Shown one piece after another: positions 16,960 through 24,971 of a stretch of 55,077 nt of DNA. Numbering within the stretch: position 1 is the stretch's first letter; each line of letters starts with the position of its first letter. Made by a program: the position numbers and the translations under genes. Under the pieces are notes generated by a model. That model ran no database searches, was not told where the DNA came from, and was given only the letters and a program-made list of their open reading frames with translations. The stretch is from Methylobacter sp. BlB1. GTDB lineage: Bacteria; Pseudomonadota; Gammaproteobacteria; Methylococcales; Methylomonadaceae. The stretch is from contig NZ_JADMKV010000027.1 of NCBI RefSeq assembly GCF_015476545.1, forward strand, positions 1-55,077. Direction: 5' to 3'.

Positions 16960-17226
16960 ATGGACAATGACACTCTCATCGATCAAGCACGGCGTCTTTA
17001 TGCTGTATTACATGTCGAGCAATATGCGCAATCCATCGAAAACAAAGCCCGATTTGATCGTCTTGATTATCTGGTGAGGTGGGCGTATTGCCGTTATCAG
17101 CGTCGGTTAAATCGCTGTGTGTTATGTTATCGGCATCGGGTAAGAGACTGCCCTCGGGAATTTTGGGAAAGCAAACGCCGAGATTGCCCGGGTTGCCTTA
17201 ATCGTTTGGTTAACCCCGAGGCTTAG
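16960..17226 (+). CDS. Small Cys/Arg-rich hypothetical protein
   Basis: 88 residues, rich in Arg and Tyr, with cysteines at CVLCYRHRVRDC and CPGC in the C-terminal half. The four-Cys spacing could hold a zinc ion, but no named family is recognised. GAAGG lies about nine bases before the ATG. It is isolated and could be a chance frame, though composition and start context favour a real gene. Confidence 0.45.
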   Translation: MDNDTLIDQARRLYAVLHVEQYAQSIENKARFDRLDYLVRWAYCRYQRRLNRCVLCYRHRVRDCPREFWESKRRDCPGCLNRLVNPEA

Positions 17227-17353
17227 TTGTCGGCTTCTGCTTGATTCTATCGACGCGTCATACCTATAGAGGCTTGATTCTCGTTGACCTTGATCCGGCG
17301 TACTTTCGGGGCGTAAATCTACGCTGTCATCGTTCCTGATTGCTCCTGTCCCT

Positions 17354-17416
17354 TGAAGTTTTAACATATTCTCCGCGAGCTATGGCGTTAGCAGTCCAAA
17401 CGGAGTTAAAACTTCA
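17354..17416. repeat. 12-bp inverted repeat with 39-base spacer
   Basis: TGAAGTTTTAAC at 17354-17365 is exactly complementary to GTTAAAACTTCA at 17405-17416. It is the only structure I see in the 441-base gap 17227-17667 ahead of the glycosidase/GT4 operon. It may be an operator, a transposon scar or a weak hairpin. Confidence 0.6.
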
Positions 17417-17667
17417 TATTACCGAATCTATAGCTATTTTTCTTGCCAGGCCGGAATAAAATCTGGCAAAAATGATCTACATCGCAAAAGTGTGTGTTAA
17501 CTTCATAAAGAGAGGTTTTTGAGGAATAGATGGATTTCGGAATCCGTTTTTCTGTTTTTGCAAAAACCGTCCGCTTTCCTTATCCCAAATTCAGGTTATA
17601 TCAATATCGTTTGGCCCGCCAAGCCTCGGCCAAGTATATGCAAACAATGAAGGTAAGGAGGTAACTG

Positions 17668-19962
17668 ATGTGGTTGAAATGGTTGCCCTGGCGCTATTTG
17701 ATCAGCCGCGCGGCTCGCTCCCGCGGTTTTCTCGACCCGATGAGCGTGTGGGCGCGCCTGCACGGCTTTGCCCAGCCTTCAGAGGTGGGCGAGCCCATCG
17801 AACTGCTGCGGGCAGGGGTGGTGTTCCATGCCCGCGGCCTTATCAACAGCCGGGTGATCCAGCACAATCTGGACTGGGTGTGGCCCTACTGGATCGAACG
17901 CCAGTTCGATCCCCATGACGACGCCTTCGTGCCGCGGGCGTTTTCCATTACCCATATCAATCTCACGCACCGGAACTGGACCGCTGTCGGCCGGCCCGAT
18001 TGCCCGGACCTGCCTATCGTCGACCCGCGCGGTCTGCTTACGCCCCTGCTTGATGGCTGGTCGCTGGAAGGCTGGATCGAGACCGACGACGGGCGCTGGC
18101 TGTTGCCTTCACGCACGGATGGCCATGTCGGTCAGGAAAGGCTTAGCGCCGAGGATGCAGGCGTGACCGTGCAGCGCCTCGACTTGAGCGACGGCGTCTC
18201 CGTGGTCACGACCAGCCGCGCAACGGGGCTGGAGCTGATCAGCAATGCTGCGGTCACACAGGGTTCCGCTCAGCCGGTCTGCGAATTATCGCTGACCGCG
18301 CAGTCAGACAGCGGCGGCTGGCTGGTGCTGGCCCTGCGTCCGTACAATCCCGAGGGAATCAGCTTTATCCATAAAGTCAATCTGTCGCCCGAGCGCACCG
18401 TATGGAGCATCGAGGGCCAGCACGCTGTCGAATTCGACGCCCCGGCTGAACGGCATCATGTCTCCGACTACCGGGCCGGCGATGTGCATATCCATCTGCA
18501 AGACATCGAGGATCAGCAAAGCGGCGCGTGCAAGGTGGGCATGGCCACGGCGGCGGCTTTGTTCAGGCTGGAAGCCGGCCGGCCGCGCACTGTCCGAGCC
18601 CGTGTGCCGCTGAAGAGCGCCCAGAAAATCGCAAGCTCAGCTGGCGACACTTGGGAAAAAAGCTTGCACGGTCATTGCCGGCTGCATATTCCCGATGCGC
18701 ATTTTCAGTTCCTTTACGATGCGGCGTTGCGCACGCTGATCCTGCACTCGATCGATGACGTTTATCCCGGCCCGTATACCTACAAGCGCTTCTGGTTCCG
18801 CGATGCCGCTTTCATTATTCACGGGCTGTTGTGTGCCGGCCTGACCGAGCATGCCGAGCGCGCGCTGGACCGTTTTCCGCTCCGCCAAACCGTGCTGGGC
18901 TATTTCCGTTCCCAGGAAGGGGAATGGGATTCCAACGGCGAAGCGCTGTGGATCATGCGCCGTTTCTGTGAATTCACGGGCCGCGCGCCCAAGCCGGAAT
19001 GGAGCAAGTCCATCGTGGAAGGCGCCCGCTGGATCGTGCATAAGCGCTTGTCCGAGAATCTGGATGCTCCGCACGCGGGCCTGATGCCGGCAGGCTTTTC
19101 CGCCGAGCATCTGGGCCCCAACGACTACTACTATTGGGACGATTTCTGGAGCATCGCCGGCTTGCGCTCAGCGGCGGTACTGTGCGGCTTGACGGGTGAA
19201 GCGTCCTGGCGCGCGACGTTTCTGAGCGAAGCGGAGCGATTCCAAGAGGCGGTCGACCGCAGCCTTGCCGAGGTGGCCGGACGGTTGGGGCAGGCGGCCA
19301 TACCGGCCTCGCCCTACCGCCGGCTGGATGCGGGGGCTATCGGTTCGATTGCCGTGGGCTACCCGACGCAACTTTGCGCGCCGGACGATGTGCGCCTGCT
19401 CGATACGGTCGAATTCCTGCTGGCTAATTGCTTGGTCAGGGGCGGCTTCTTTCAGGACATGATCCATTCGGGCATCAATGCCTACCTGACTCTGCATCTG
19501 GCCCAGATACTGCTGCGCAACGGCGATCCGCGATACCTGGCGCTGATGGACGCAGTCGCAAAGTTAGCTTCGCCCACCGGCCAGTGGCCGGAGGCCATCC
19601 ATCCGCGCACGGGCGGCGGCTGCATGGGCGATGGCCAGCATGTCTGGGCGGCGGCGGATTGGGTGCTGATGCTGCGCCATTGCTTCGTGCGCGAGGAGGG
19701 CGAAACGCTGATCCTGTGCCAGGGCGTGCCGGAACGATGGCTTGCCGGAACCGCGCCGGTGACGTTCGGCTCTGCGCCGACAGCATTCGGCCCGGTTTCA
19801 ATCAGCGTCGAGCGCAGTGCAGATACCGGGCGGGTAAGCGTCGCCTGGCAAGCCGCCTGGCATGGCGCGGCGCCAACCATTCAGGTGCGCATGCCCGGAT
19901 TCCTTCCCTATACTGCCGAACCGGGCGCAGTGTCCGTCGAACTGGAAAAGGCGAGCGCATGA
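17668..19962 (+). CDS. (alpha/alpha)6 glycosidase-like protein (amylo-1,6-glucosidase / GH15-type fold)
   Basis: 764 residues, cytoplasmic (no signal peptide). Residues ~50-330 are beta-rich and form a probable N-terminal sandwich. From ~350 the sequence is helical with aromatic/acidic motifs spaced as in six-hairpin toroid enzymes: YKRFWFRDAAF, EGEWDSNGEALW and YYYWDDFW. These acidic positions are candidates for the catalytic pair, but the exact family is not clear. GGAGG stands six bases before the ATG. Its TGA overlaps the ATG of the GT4 gene (ATGA), so the two products probably act on the same glycan or glycolipid. GC content is clearly higher than in region 13-17 kb, hinting at separate ancestry. 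Confidence 0.75.
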   Translation: MWLKWLPWRYLISRAARSRGFLDPMSVWARLHGFAQPSEVGEPIELLRAGVVFHARGLINSRVIQHNLDWVWPYWIERQFDPHDDAFVPRAFSITHINLTHRNWTAVGRPDCPDLPIVDPRGLLTPLLDGWSLEGWIETDDGRWLLPSRTDGHVGQERLSAEDAGVTVQRLDLSDGVSVVTTSRATGLELISNAAVTQGSAQPVCELSLTAQSDSGGWLVLALRPYNPEGISFIHKVNLSPERTVWSIEGQHAVEFDAPAERHHVSDYRAGDVHIHLQDIEDQQSGACKVGMATAAALFRLEAGRPRTVRARVPLKSAQKIASSAGDTWEKSLHGHCRLHIPDAHFQFLYDAALRTLILHSIDDVYPGPYTYKRFWFRDAAFIIHGLLCAGLTEHAERALDRFPLRQTVLGYFRSQEGEWDSNGEALWIMRRFCEFTGRAPKPEWSKSIVEGARWIVHKRLSENLDAPHAGLMPAGFSAEHLGPNDYYYWDDFWSIAGLRSAAVLCGLTGEASWRATFLSEAERFQEAVDRSLAEVAGRLGQAAIPASPYRRLDAGAIGSIAVGYPTQLCAPDDVRLLDTVEFLLANCLVRGGFFQDMIHSGINAYLTLHLAQILLRNGDPRYLALMDAVAKLASPTGQWPEAIHPRTGGGCMGDGQHVWAAADWVLMLRHCFVREEGETLILCQGVPERWLAGTAPVTFGSAPTAFGPVSISVERSADTGRVSVAWQAAWHGAAPTIQVRMPGFLPYTAEPGAVSVELEKASA

Positions 19963-21248
19963 ATATCGTCATGCTGACCAATACCTACACGCCGCATGTG
20001 GGCGGGGTGGCTCGCTCGGTAGAGGCTTTCACCGCCGAGTACCGGCGTTGCGGCCATCGCGTGCTGGTGGTGGCGCCAGCGTTCGACGGCATGCCGCAGA
20101 ACGAGACGGATGTCGTTCGCGTGCCGGCCATCCAGAACTTCAACGGCAGCGATTTTTCCGTCGCGCTGCCGGTTCCGGGTTTGCTTACCGAGGCCCTGGA
20201 CGCCTTCCAGCCAGACCTTGTGCATGCCCACCATTCATTCCTGCTGGGCATGACGGCGCTGCGCGTGGCGCGCTACCGGAAACTGCCGCTGGTCTTCACC
20301 CACCACACATTGTACGAACAGTATACCCATTACGTACCCGGCAACTCGCCGGCTTTGCGGCGTTTTATCATCGAGCTGGCCACCCGCTACGCAAACCTGT
20401 GCGATCAGGTGTTCAGTCCGAGCGAAAGCATCGCCGAACTGCTGCGCGAGCGCGGCGTCGAGACGCCCATCGCTGTAGTGCCCACCGGTGTAGACGTGGA
20501 GCACTTCGCGCAGGGGGATGGGACTGGCTTCCGCAAGAATCTGGGCATCCCCGAAAATGCCTTTGTGGTCGGACATGTGGGTCGGCTGGCGCCGGAGAAG
20601 AATCTGGTGTTTCTGGCCGAGGCGGCAGCGGCCTTTCTTAAGCTGGAGCCTCGCGCCCGTTTCCTGCTGGTTGGCACCGGCCCATCGGAAGCGGATGTGC
20701 GGGCGATTTTCGAGCGCGAGGGCTTGAGCGCGCGCCTGTATGTGGCAGGCATCCTGGAATCCCGGCAATTGGCAGATGCCTACCACGCCATGGATGTGTT
20801 CGCTTTCTCTTCCAAGAGCGAAACCCAGGGCATGGTACTGGCCGAGGCTATGGCCGCGGGCGTGCCGGTGGTGGGTCTGGATGCGCCCGGCGTGCGGGAA
20901 ATAGTCAAGGACCGGCGCAACGGGCTGCTGCTGCGTGAGGAGAGCGCCTCGGCTTTCGTTTCTGCGTTGCAATGGGTCGCCGGTCTGGTCCAGACTGAAA
21001 GACAAGCGCTCAAGCAGCGCGCCCTTGATACGGCTGAGGAGTTTTCCATGCCGCGCTCGACGGCTACGGCACTGGCCTGTTACGAGACATTACGTGCGCG
21101 GGTATTGGCCGATCATACTGCAGAAGATGAGCAATGGGAGCAGGTGGTGCATCTTGTCGAGGCCGAATGGAACATTCTCAAAGGTTTGACAGGCGCCGCC
21201 GTGGCCGCACTCGGCAGCCCGGAAGCGCAGGGTCGGGGGGCTGTATGA
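19959..21248 (+). CDS. GT4-family glycosyltransferase
   Basis: 429 residues from an ATG overlapping the previous stop; the frame is open further upstream (to 19428), but that part is a shadow of the glycosidase gene. GT-B fold: N-terminal GGVARSVEAF, then HAHHSFLLG and TGVDVEHF, then HVGRLAPEKNL, and the E-x7-E nucleotide-sugar motif in SETQGMVLAEAMAAG. The closest overall look is to diacylglycerol 3-alpha-glucosyltransferases and related mannosyltransferases, so glycolipid synthesis is plausible, though acceptor prediction from sequence is unsafe. The final ~50 residues are an acidic helical tail. Confidence 0.88.
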   Translation: MNIVMLTNTYTPHVGGVARSVEAFTAEYRRCGHRVLVVAPAFDGMPQNETDVVRVPAIQNFNGSDFSVALPVPGLLTEALDAFQPDLVHAHHSFLLGMTALRVARYRKLPLVFTHHTLYEQYTHYVPGNSPALRRFIIELATRYANLCDQVFSPSESIAELLRERGVETPIAVVPTGVDVEHFAQGDGTGFRKNLGIPENAFVVGHVGRLAPEKNLVFLAEAAAAFLKLEPRARFLLVGTGPSEADVRAIFEREGLSARLYVAGILESRQLADAYHAMDVFAFSSKSETQGMVLAEAMAAGVPVVGLDAPGVREIVKDRRNGLLLREESASAFVSALQWVAGLVQTERQALKQRALDTAEEFSMPRSTATALACYETLRARVLADHTAEDEQWEQVVHLVEAEWNILKGLTGAAVAALGSPEAQGRGAV

Positions 21249-21403
21249 TTTGTTGTTTCGAGGACCGTTTGCAGCATGCATCATGCCTGTCCCGGGAAAG
21301 CCGGCCAGCTCGGTGTTCGCTTCACTGCCTGTGTCTCAGTTATTGGACCAGCAGATAGCGGCCCAGCGCGTACTGGCCGGATATGCAAATCAGATATTAA
21401 GTC

Positions 21404-21736
21404 TTATTTTTTCTTGTAAAAGTTAGCGGTGTAGCAAGACATAAGCGCGCCCCTGACCATTGCCGCATCATTTTGTTTATATAGCTTGCTGTCCTTATCG
21501 CTCATAGTCGACATAAGCTTTTTGGTTTCATCGGAAATGTCCCTGTTGCTGAAAACCGAATCGGCTACGCAATCACAGTAGGATTGGGCCTGTTCTTCAG
21601 AACGTGAGGAACTCTCCTGTTTTACGCAACTATTGATAAAAGCGGACTTAACTTTATATTCATCGCCTTTCTCTCCACTGCATGCCGATAAGCCGATGCA
21701 TAAAGACGCTGTGATTACTAAAATTTTCTTATTCAT
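21404..21736 (-). CDS. Small lipoprotein of unknown function
   Basis: 110 residues with a signal peptide and a good lipobox, LSAC at Cys19. The mature part is polar with four further Cys (NSCVKQ, YCDC, MSCYT), probably two disulphides in the periplasm. AAGGA precedes the ATG. It lies alone; the 150 bases before it and the 280 bases after its start hold no other supported gene. Confidence 0.75.
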   Translation of the reverse strand: MNKKILVITASLCIGLSACSGEKGDEYKVKSAFINSCVKQESSSRSEEQAQSYCDCVADSVFSNRDISDETKKLMSTMSDKDSKLYKQNDAAMVRGALMSCYTANFYKKK

Positions 21737-22016
21737 TTCATTCCTTATTATTGATTGTCGTTATGGAATAGTTAAGTTCGCCTGTTAATGCAGTGGGCGA
21801 GGGTTGATCGTATAAAAATACTATCAGCAAGAATAGAAAAATTCTAACGTAATCCGATGCGAAGACAAATCCATTTCTTGTTGCTTTAATGATCCTTTGA
21901 AGCCGATCATTGCGATCCGTTTGACGGAGAAATGCCTTGCTTGAGTCAGGCGCCTTTCGGCTAACGCGACAGAATGGAAAGGGACAGTCCGGGCACACCT
22001 GGCGAGGCGGGCATAT

Positions 22017-23030
22017 TCATGCAGGTCTGTTCTCATTCATCCATTGAATGGTATCGCGCAGCGATTCCTGCAACGGGCGGGGTTTCCAGCCGAGTTCATC
22101 GTGCGCGCGGCTGGCGTCATACCAGGCATAGCGTCCCCATAGGTCAAGCAGGCTGGGAGCTACTTTGACCGGTTTGCCCCTGAGTCTGCTCCATAGCGCC
22201 AATGCTGAGATAATGGGACGAATCATCCAGGCGCGCAGGGAGAACAGCCAGGCAGGCGGTTTTATCCCGGCCGTTTCTGCGACTTTTCTTACGAGCGGAT
22301 CAGGCATCATATTCTCTCCGCTGAGAATGTAGCGCTGGCCGGAGGTACCGCGCTCAGCGGCGCGCAGCACGCCATCGGCGTAATCGCGAACGTCGAGAAT
22401 GCCGAAACCGATCGGCGCGGTAATGCGGAATCCGGGTTTAGCCATTTTCATTATCAGTTTGTTTGCCGGTGCTCCGACCCAGTCTTCGGGACCTAATGTA
22501 AAGGCAGGATTAACCACGACAACCTTGGGCATGCCCTCGGGGAAGCGAGCCAGCGCCTCCTGCTCGGCCTGACGTCGGGACAGGGCATAGGGCAGGGAGA
22601 TGGCGTAACGATCCCAATCGGCTCCCTCATCGAGCGGAAGCGGATTGTGGTTCAGGCCTACGGTAAGCACACTGCTGCTCACTACGACATTCGCTACACC
22701 GGCACGTGCGGCGGCATCCAGCAAATTGCGCATGCCGACTACATTTTTTTCGTACAAAGTCCGTTCTGCCTGCTCGCCGCTGCCCAACGCAATCGCAAAT
22801 TCCAGATGCAAGGCCGTATCGATGCCTGCACAGGCGGCCTGCAGTGAAGCCATGTCATGCGTGTTGCCTTCAATCACTTCAATGTCGAGCTTTTTCAGGG
22901 CTTTCAGGGCCGGCAAATTGGGATCAATGTCGGCAGGCAGTAATACGCGGGGTCGTTCCTTGCGGATGTTAAGCAGCTTAACAACGTGATACCCAAGGAA
23001 GCCAGTCGCTCCGGTAACAAGTATATTCAT
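22017..23030 (-). CDS. Extended SDR (NAD-dependent epimerase/dehydratase or reductase)
   Basis: 337 residues. The Rossmann motif TGATGFLG is at residues 6-13, a Ser-rich strand VVSSSVLTVG near 116-125 places the catalytic Ser, and PYALSRRQAE (147-156) is the active-site helix. The usual YxxxK is here YxxxR (Tyr148, Arg152), a rare change of the catalytic Lys. Overall it resembles dihydroflavonol-reductase-like and HpnA-like proteins. It follows the P450 gene by 67 bases on the same strand and may reduce or oxidise a P450 product. Confidence 0.85.
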   Translation of the reverse strand: MNILVTGATGFLGYHVVKLLNIRKERPRVLLPADIDPNLPALKALKKLDIEVIEGNTHDMASLQAACAGIDTALHLEFAIALGSGEQAERTLYEKNVVGMRNLLDAAARAGVANVVVSSSVLTVGLNHNPLPLDEGADWDRYAISLPYALSRRQAEQEALARFPEGMPKVVVVNPAFTLGPEDWVGAPANKLIMKMAKPGFRITAPIGFGILDVRDYADGVLRAAERGTSGQRYILSGENMMPDPLVRKVAETAGIKPPAWLFSLRAWMIRPIISALALWSRLRGKPVKVAPSLLDLWGRYAWYDASRAHDELGWKPRPLQESLRDTIQWMNENRPA

Positions 23031-23097
23031 GTCGAAATTCCCTGTGAGCGTTTAATTGTCAAAGGATTGAATAACAATAAATGTAAGCGCTTCATCG

Positions 23098-24951
23098 TTA
23101 ACTAAAACCCACGCGTAAACTGACAGCATAAAGGTTTCGATCATCCATCTGCAGATGGCCAAGCCGTTCCAGATTGCCTAAGCGCAGCATGGCCCGCAGC
23201 GTTTCCTGGAGGGTAATTTCCGAAGCGTAGCGGCCGAGGCATTTATGCCGCCCAAAGCCGTGCTGGAGATAAAGAGTGCTTTGCGGCGCCTCGTCGCCCC
23301 GCGTCCGATCTTTATGGTAAGCGGCAAGACGCTCGTCCCGGGTAATATCAAAAGCCAGGGGATCGGGCACGGCTTCCGGGTCCCGCATCGCCGCCGCGTG
23401 AGAGACGAAAACTAGAGTTCCCTTGCGGATGGGTATGCCGTCAAGTTCCGTATTGTCCTTGATGCAGCGCCTGATCAACACTTCCCCTTGCGGTTCAAGG
23501 CGCAACCCTTCCAGGGCATACTTGCGCAGGATGCCGAGGCTTTCAGTTTCCCGCGGGCTGCCCGCCGGTACTTGAGCCATTTCCAGCGCCCGCTGATAGG
23601 TGGAGCCGTTTAACACCGGATACTTGCCATCCTTCAGGGACAGGATCGCGTCGATGACCCTTGCGCTGGCTTCCTCCGGATTGACGACGCCGCCGACAAC
23701 CGTGCCGAAGACATTGGCGCGGATCTGCGAGTCGGACAACCGTCTGCCTAATTCGCCGGAGGGCAGGAGAGACCCAAGCGCGTCCTGCACTTCCTGCTCC
23801 AGCGCCGTATCCTGACCGCTGGCTAAATTCAACTGTAATTGCAGGAGACGGGTCAGCATGGTGTCGGGAACCGGCTCGCCTCGCTGAAGTTTCTCCTTGT
23901 AGAATTTGAGCAGTTCGTGGATATAGGCGGTCAGGTATTCGGTGGCTTGCAGGCCTTGCTGGCGAAACTGGGCAAACAAAGGGTCTACGGGGTTGAAGTT
24001 GTTAAAGATATTGCGGAAGGCGTCTTTCACCCAGTTGAACAGATTGTCGCCTGTCGGTACGATGCCTTCCTGAATCTGCTGAAAGGTGAAGACCTGCCGC
24101 AGTTCGTCATCCAGATGAAACGTGTCCCCGCCTCGCAGGCCGGGCAGGCAGGAAGGCTCGCCGGCGGAATAATAATGAACCCCCAGATAATCGCTGACGA
24201 TGCGCAAGGGGACGAAGCGCGCAAGGGTCGGTACAATGTCGATTTCGCCTCGGCCTTCTTCTTTCGCCCGCTGCGTCCAGTATTCCGCCTCCTGCCTTGC
24301 CAGCGCGGTCAGGATTTTTTCATCCTGGCGGGAGACGACCCGTCTCAACAGAACGTCGTCCGGGAGATACCATTCATCTTTGTCCGTGCCCAGCATGAAG
24401 GGAGGCGAAAGTTCGGGATTTCTGGCGTTATCGTCATTGGCCTTGACCATCTCCAAGACATAGGGATCCACAGTAAATAAATCCGTGCGTTCCAGGCATT
24501 TGATCACGTGAGCATGGCGTACCACTACGGCCGGACCGACAGCCGGCTTGAAAAACGGCATCGCGTCCTTTGGCTGGTCCAGCAATTCCTGCAGCATGTC
24601 ATAAGGCTGGGTTCTCAAGCCAGCGGCAATGATACCGGCGACTGCGGCGCCGCGCGCCTGGAGTGCAGCTTCATAGGCTTTTTTGTCCGCTTCATAAGCG
24701 GCGCGGTCAGCATCGTAGCGGGGATCATTCGGATCAGGCATGGGAACTAAAGGGGTTTTTTGTTCCGCTGCGGCAATTTTTCCCAAAAAACCCGCGGTCG
24801 GGATATTTTCCGGCTTATCGTCGGTTTGCGCAGGCGTTTTCCCCATTTCAGCAGAGCTTATTCCCGTGCATATCCGTTTTGCCAGCGTAATTACCGTGTT
24901 AAAAAACGCGGCGGGGCTGTTTATCAGCGTATGCCAATTCCAAAGAGCCAT
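23098..24951 (-). CDS. Long atypical cytochrome P450
   Basis: 617 residues, well above the usual 400-500. Haem-thiolate motif HGFGRHKCLGRY has its Cys near residue 570, and the K-helix ExxR is EGLR in YALEGLRLEP. The I-helix region reads FGTVVGGVVNPEEA and lacks the normal (A/G)Gx(D/E)T acid-alcohol pair, with Asn at the Thr-like place. That is seen in P450s that rearrange fatty-acid hydroperoxides (CYP74, fungal Ppo fusions) rather than activate O2. The N-terminal ~130 residues, with an Ala-rich helix (YEADKKAYEAALQARG), are extra. AAGGAGA lies seven bases before the ATG. It is 20 bases after the haem-c lipoprotein gene, so co-transcribed with it. Confidence 0.9.
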   Translation of the reverse strand: MALWNWHTLINSPAAFFNTVITLAKRICTGISSAEMGKTPAQTDDKPENIPTAGFLGKIAAAEQKTPLVPMPDPNDPRYDADRAAYEADKKAYEAALQARGAAVAGIIAAGLRTQPYDMLQELLDQPKDAMPFFKPAVGPAVVVRHAHVIKCLERTDLFTVDPYVLEMVKANDDNARNPELSPPFMLGTDKDEWYLPDDVLLRRVVSRQDEKILTALARQEAEYWTQRAKEEGRGEIDIVPTLARFVPLRIVSDYLGVHYYSAGEPSCLPGLRGGDTFHLDDELRQVFTFQQIQEGIVPTGDNLFNWVKDAFRNIFNNFNPVDPLFAQFRQQGLQATEYLTAYIHELLKFYKEKLQRGEPVPDTMLTRLLQLQLNLASGQDTALEQEVQDALGSLLPSGELGRRLSDSQIRANVFGTVVGGVVNPEEASARVIDAILSLKDGKYPVLNGSTYQRALEMAQVPAGSPRETESLGILRKYALEGLRLEPQGEVLIRRCIKDNTELDGIPIRKGTLVFVSHAAAMRDPEAVPDPLAFDITRDERLAAYHKDRTRGDEAPQSTLYLQHGFGRHKCLGRYASEITLQETLRAMLRLGNLERLGHLQMDDRNLYAVSLRVGFS

Positions 24952-24971
24952 AGTGTTCTCCTTGCCAGCGC

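Noticed and set aside
19428-19958. Open frame fused ahead of the GT4 gene
   Set aside because: Shadow of the glycosidase gene; the GT-B fold begins exactly at ATG 19959, which overlaps the glycosidase stop.
21738-21998. 86-residue minus-strand frame upstream of the small lipoprotein
   Set aside because: No Shine-Dalgarno, unusual composition, no recognisable domain; likely just the promoter region.
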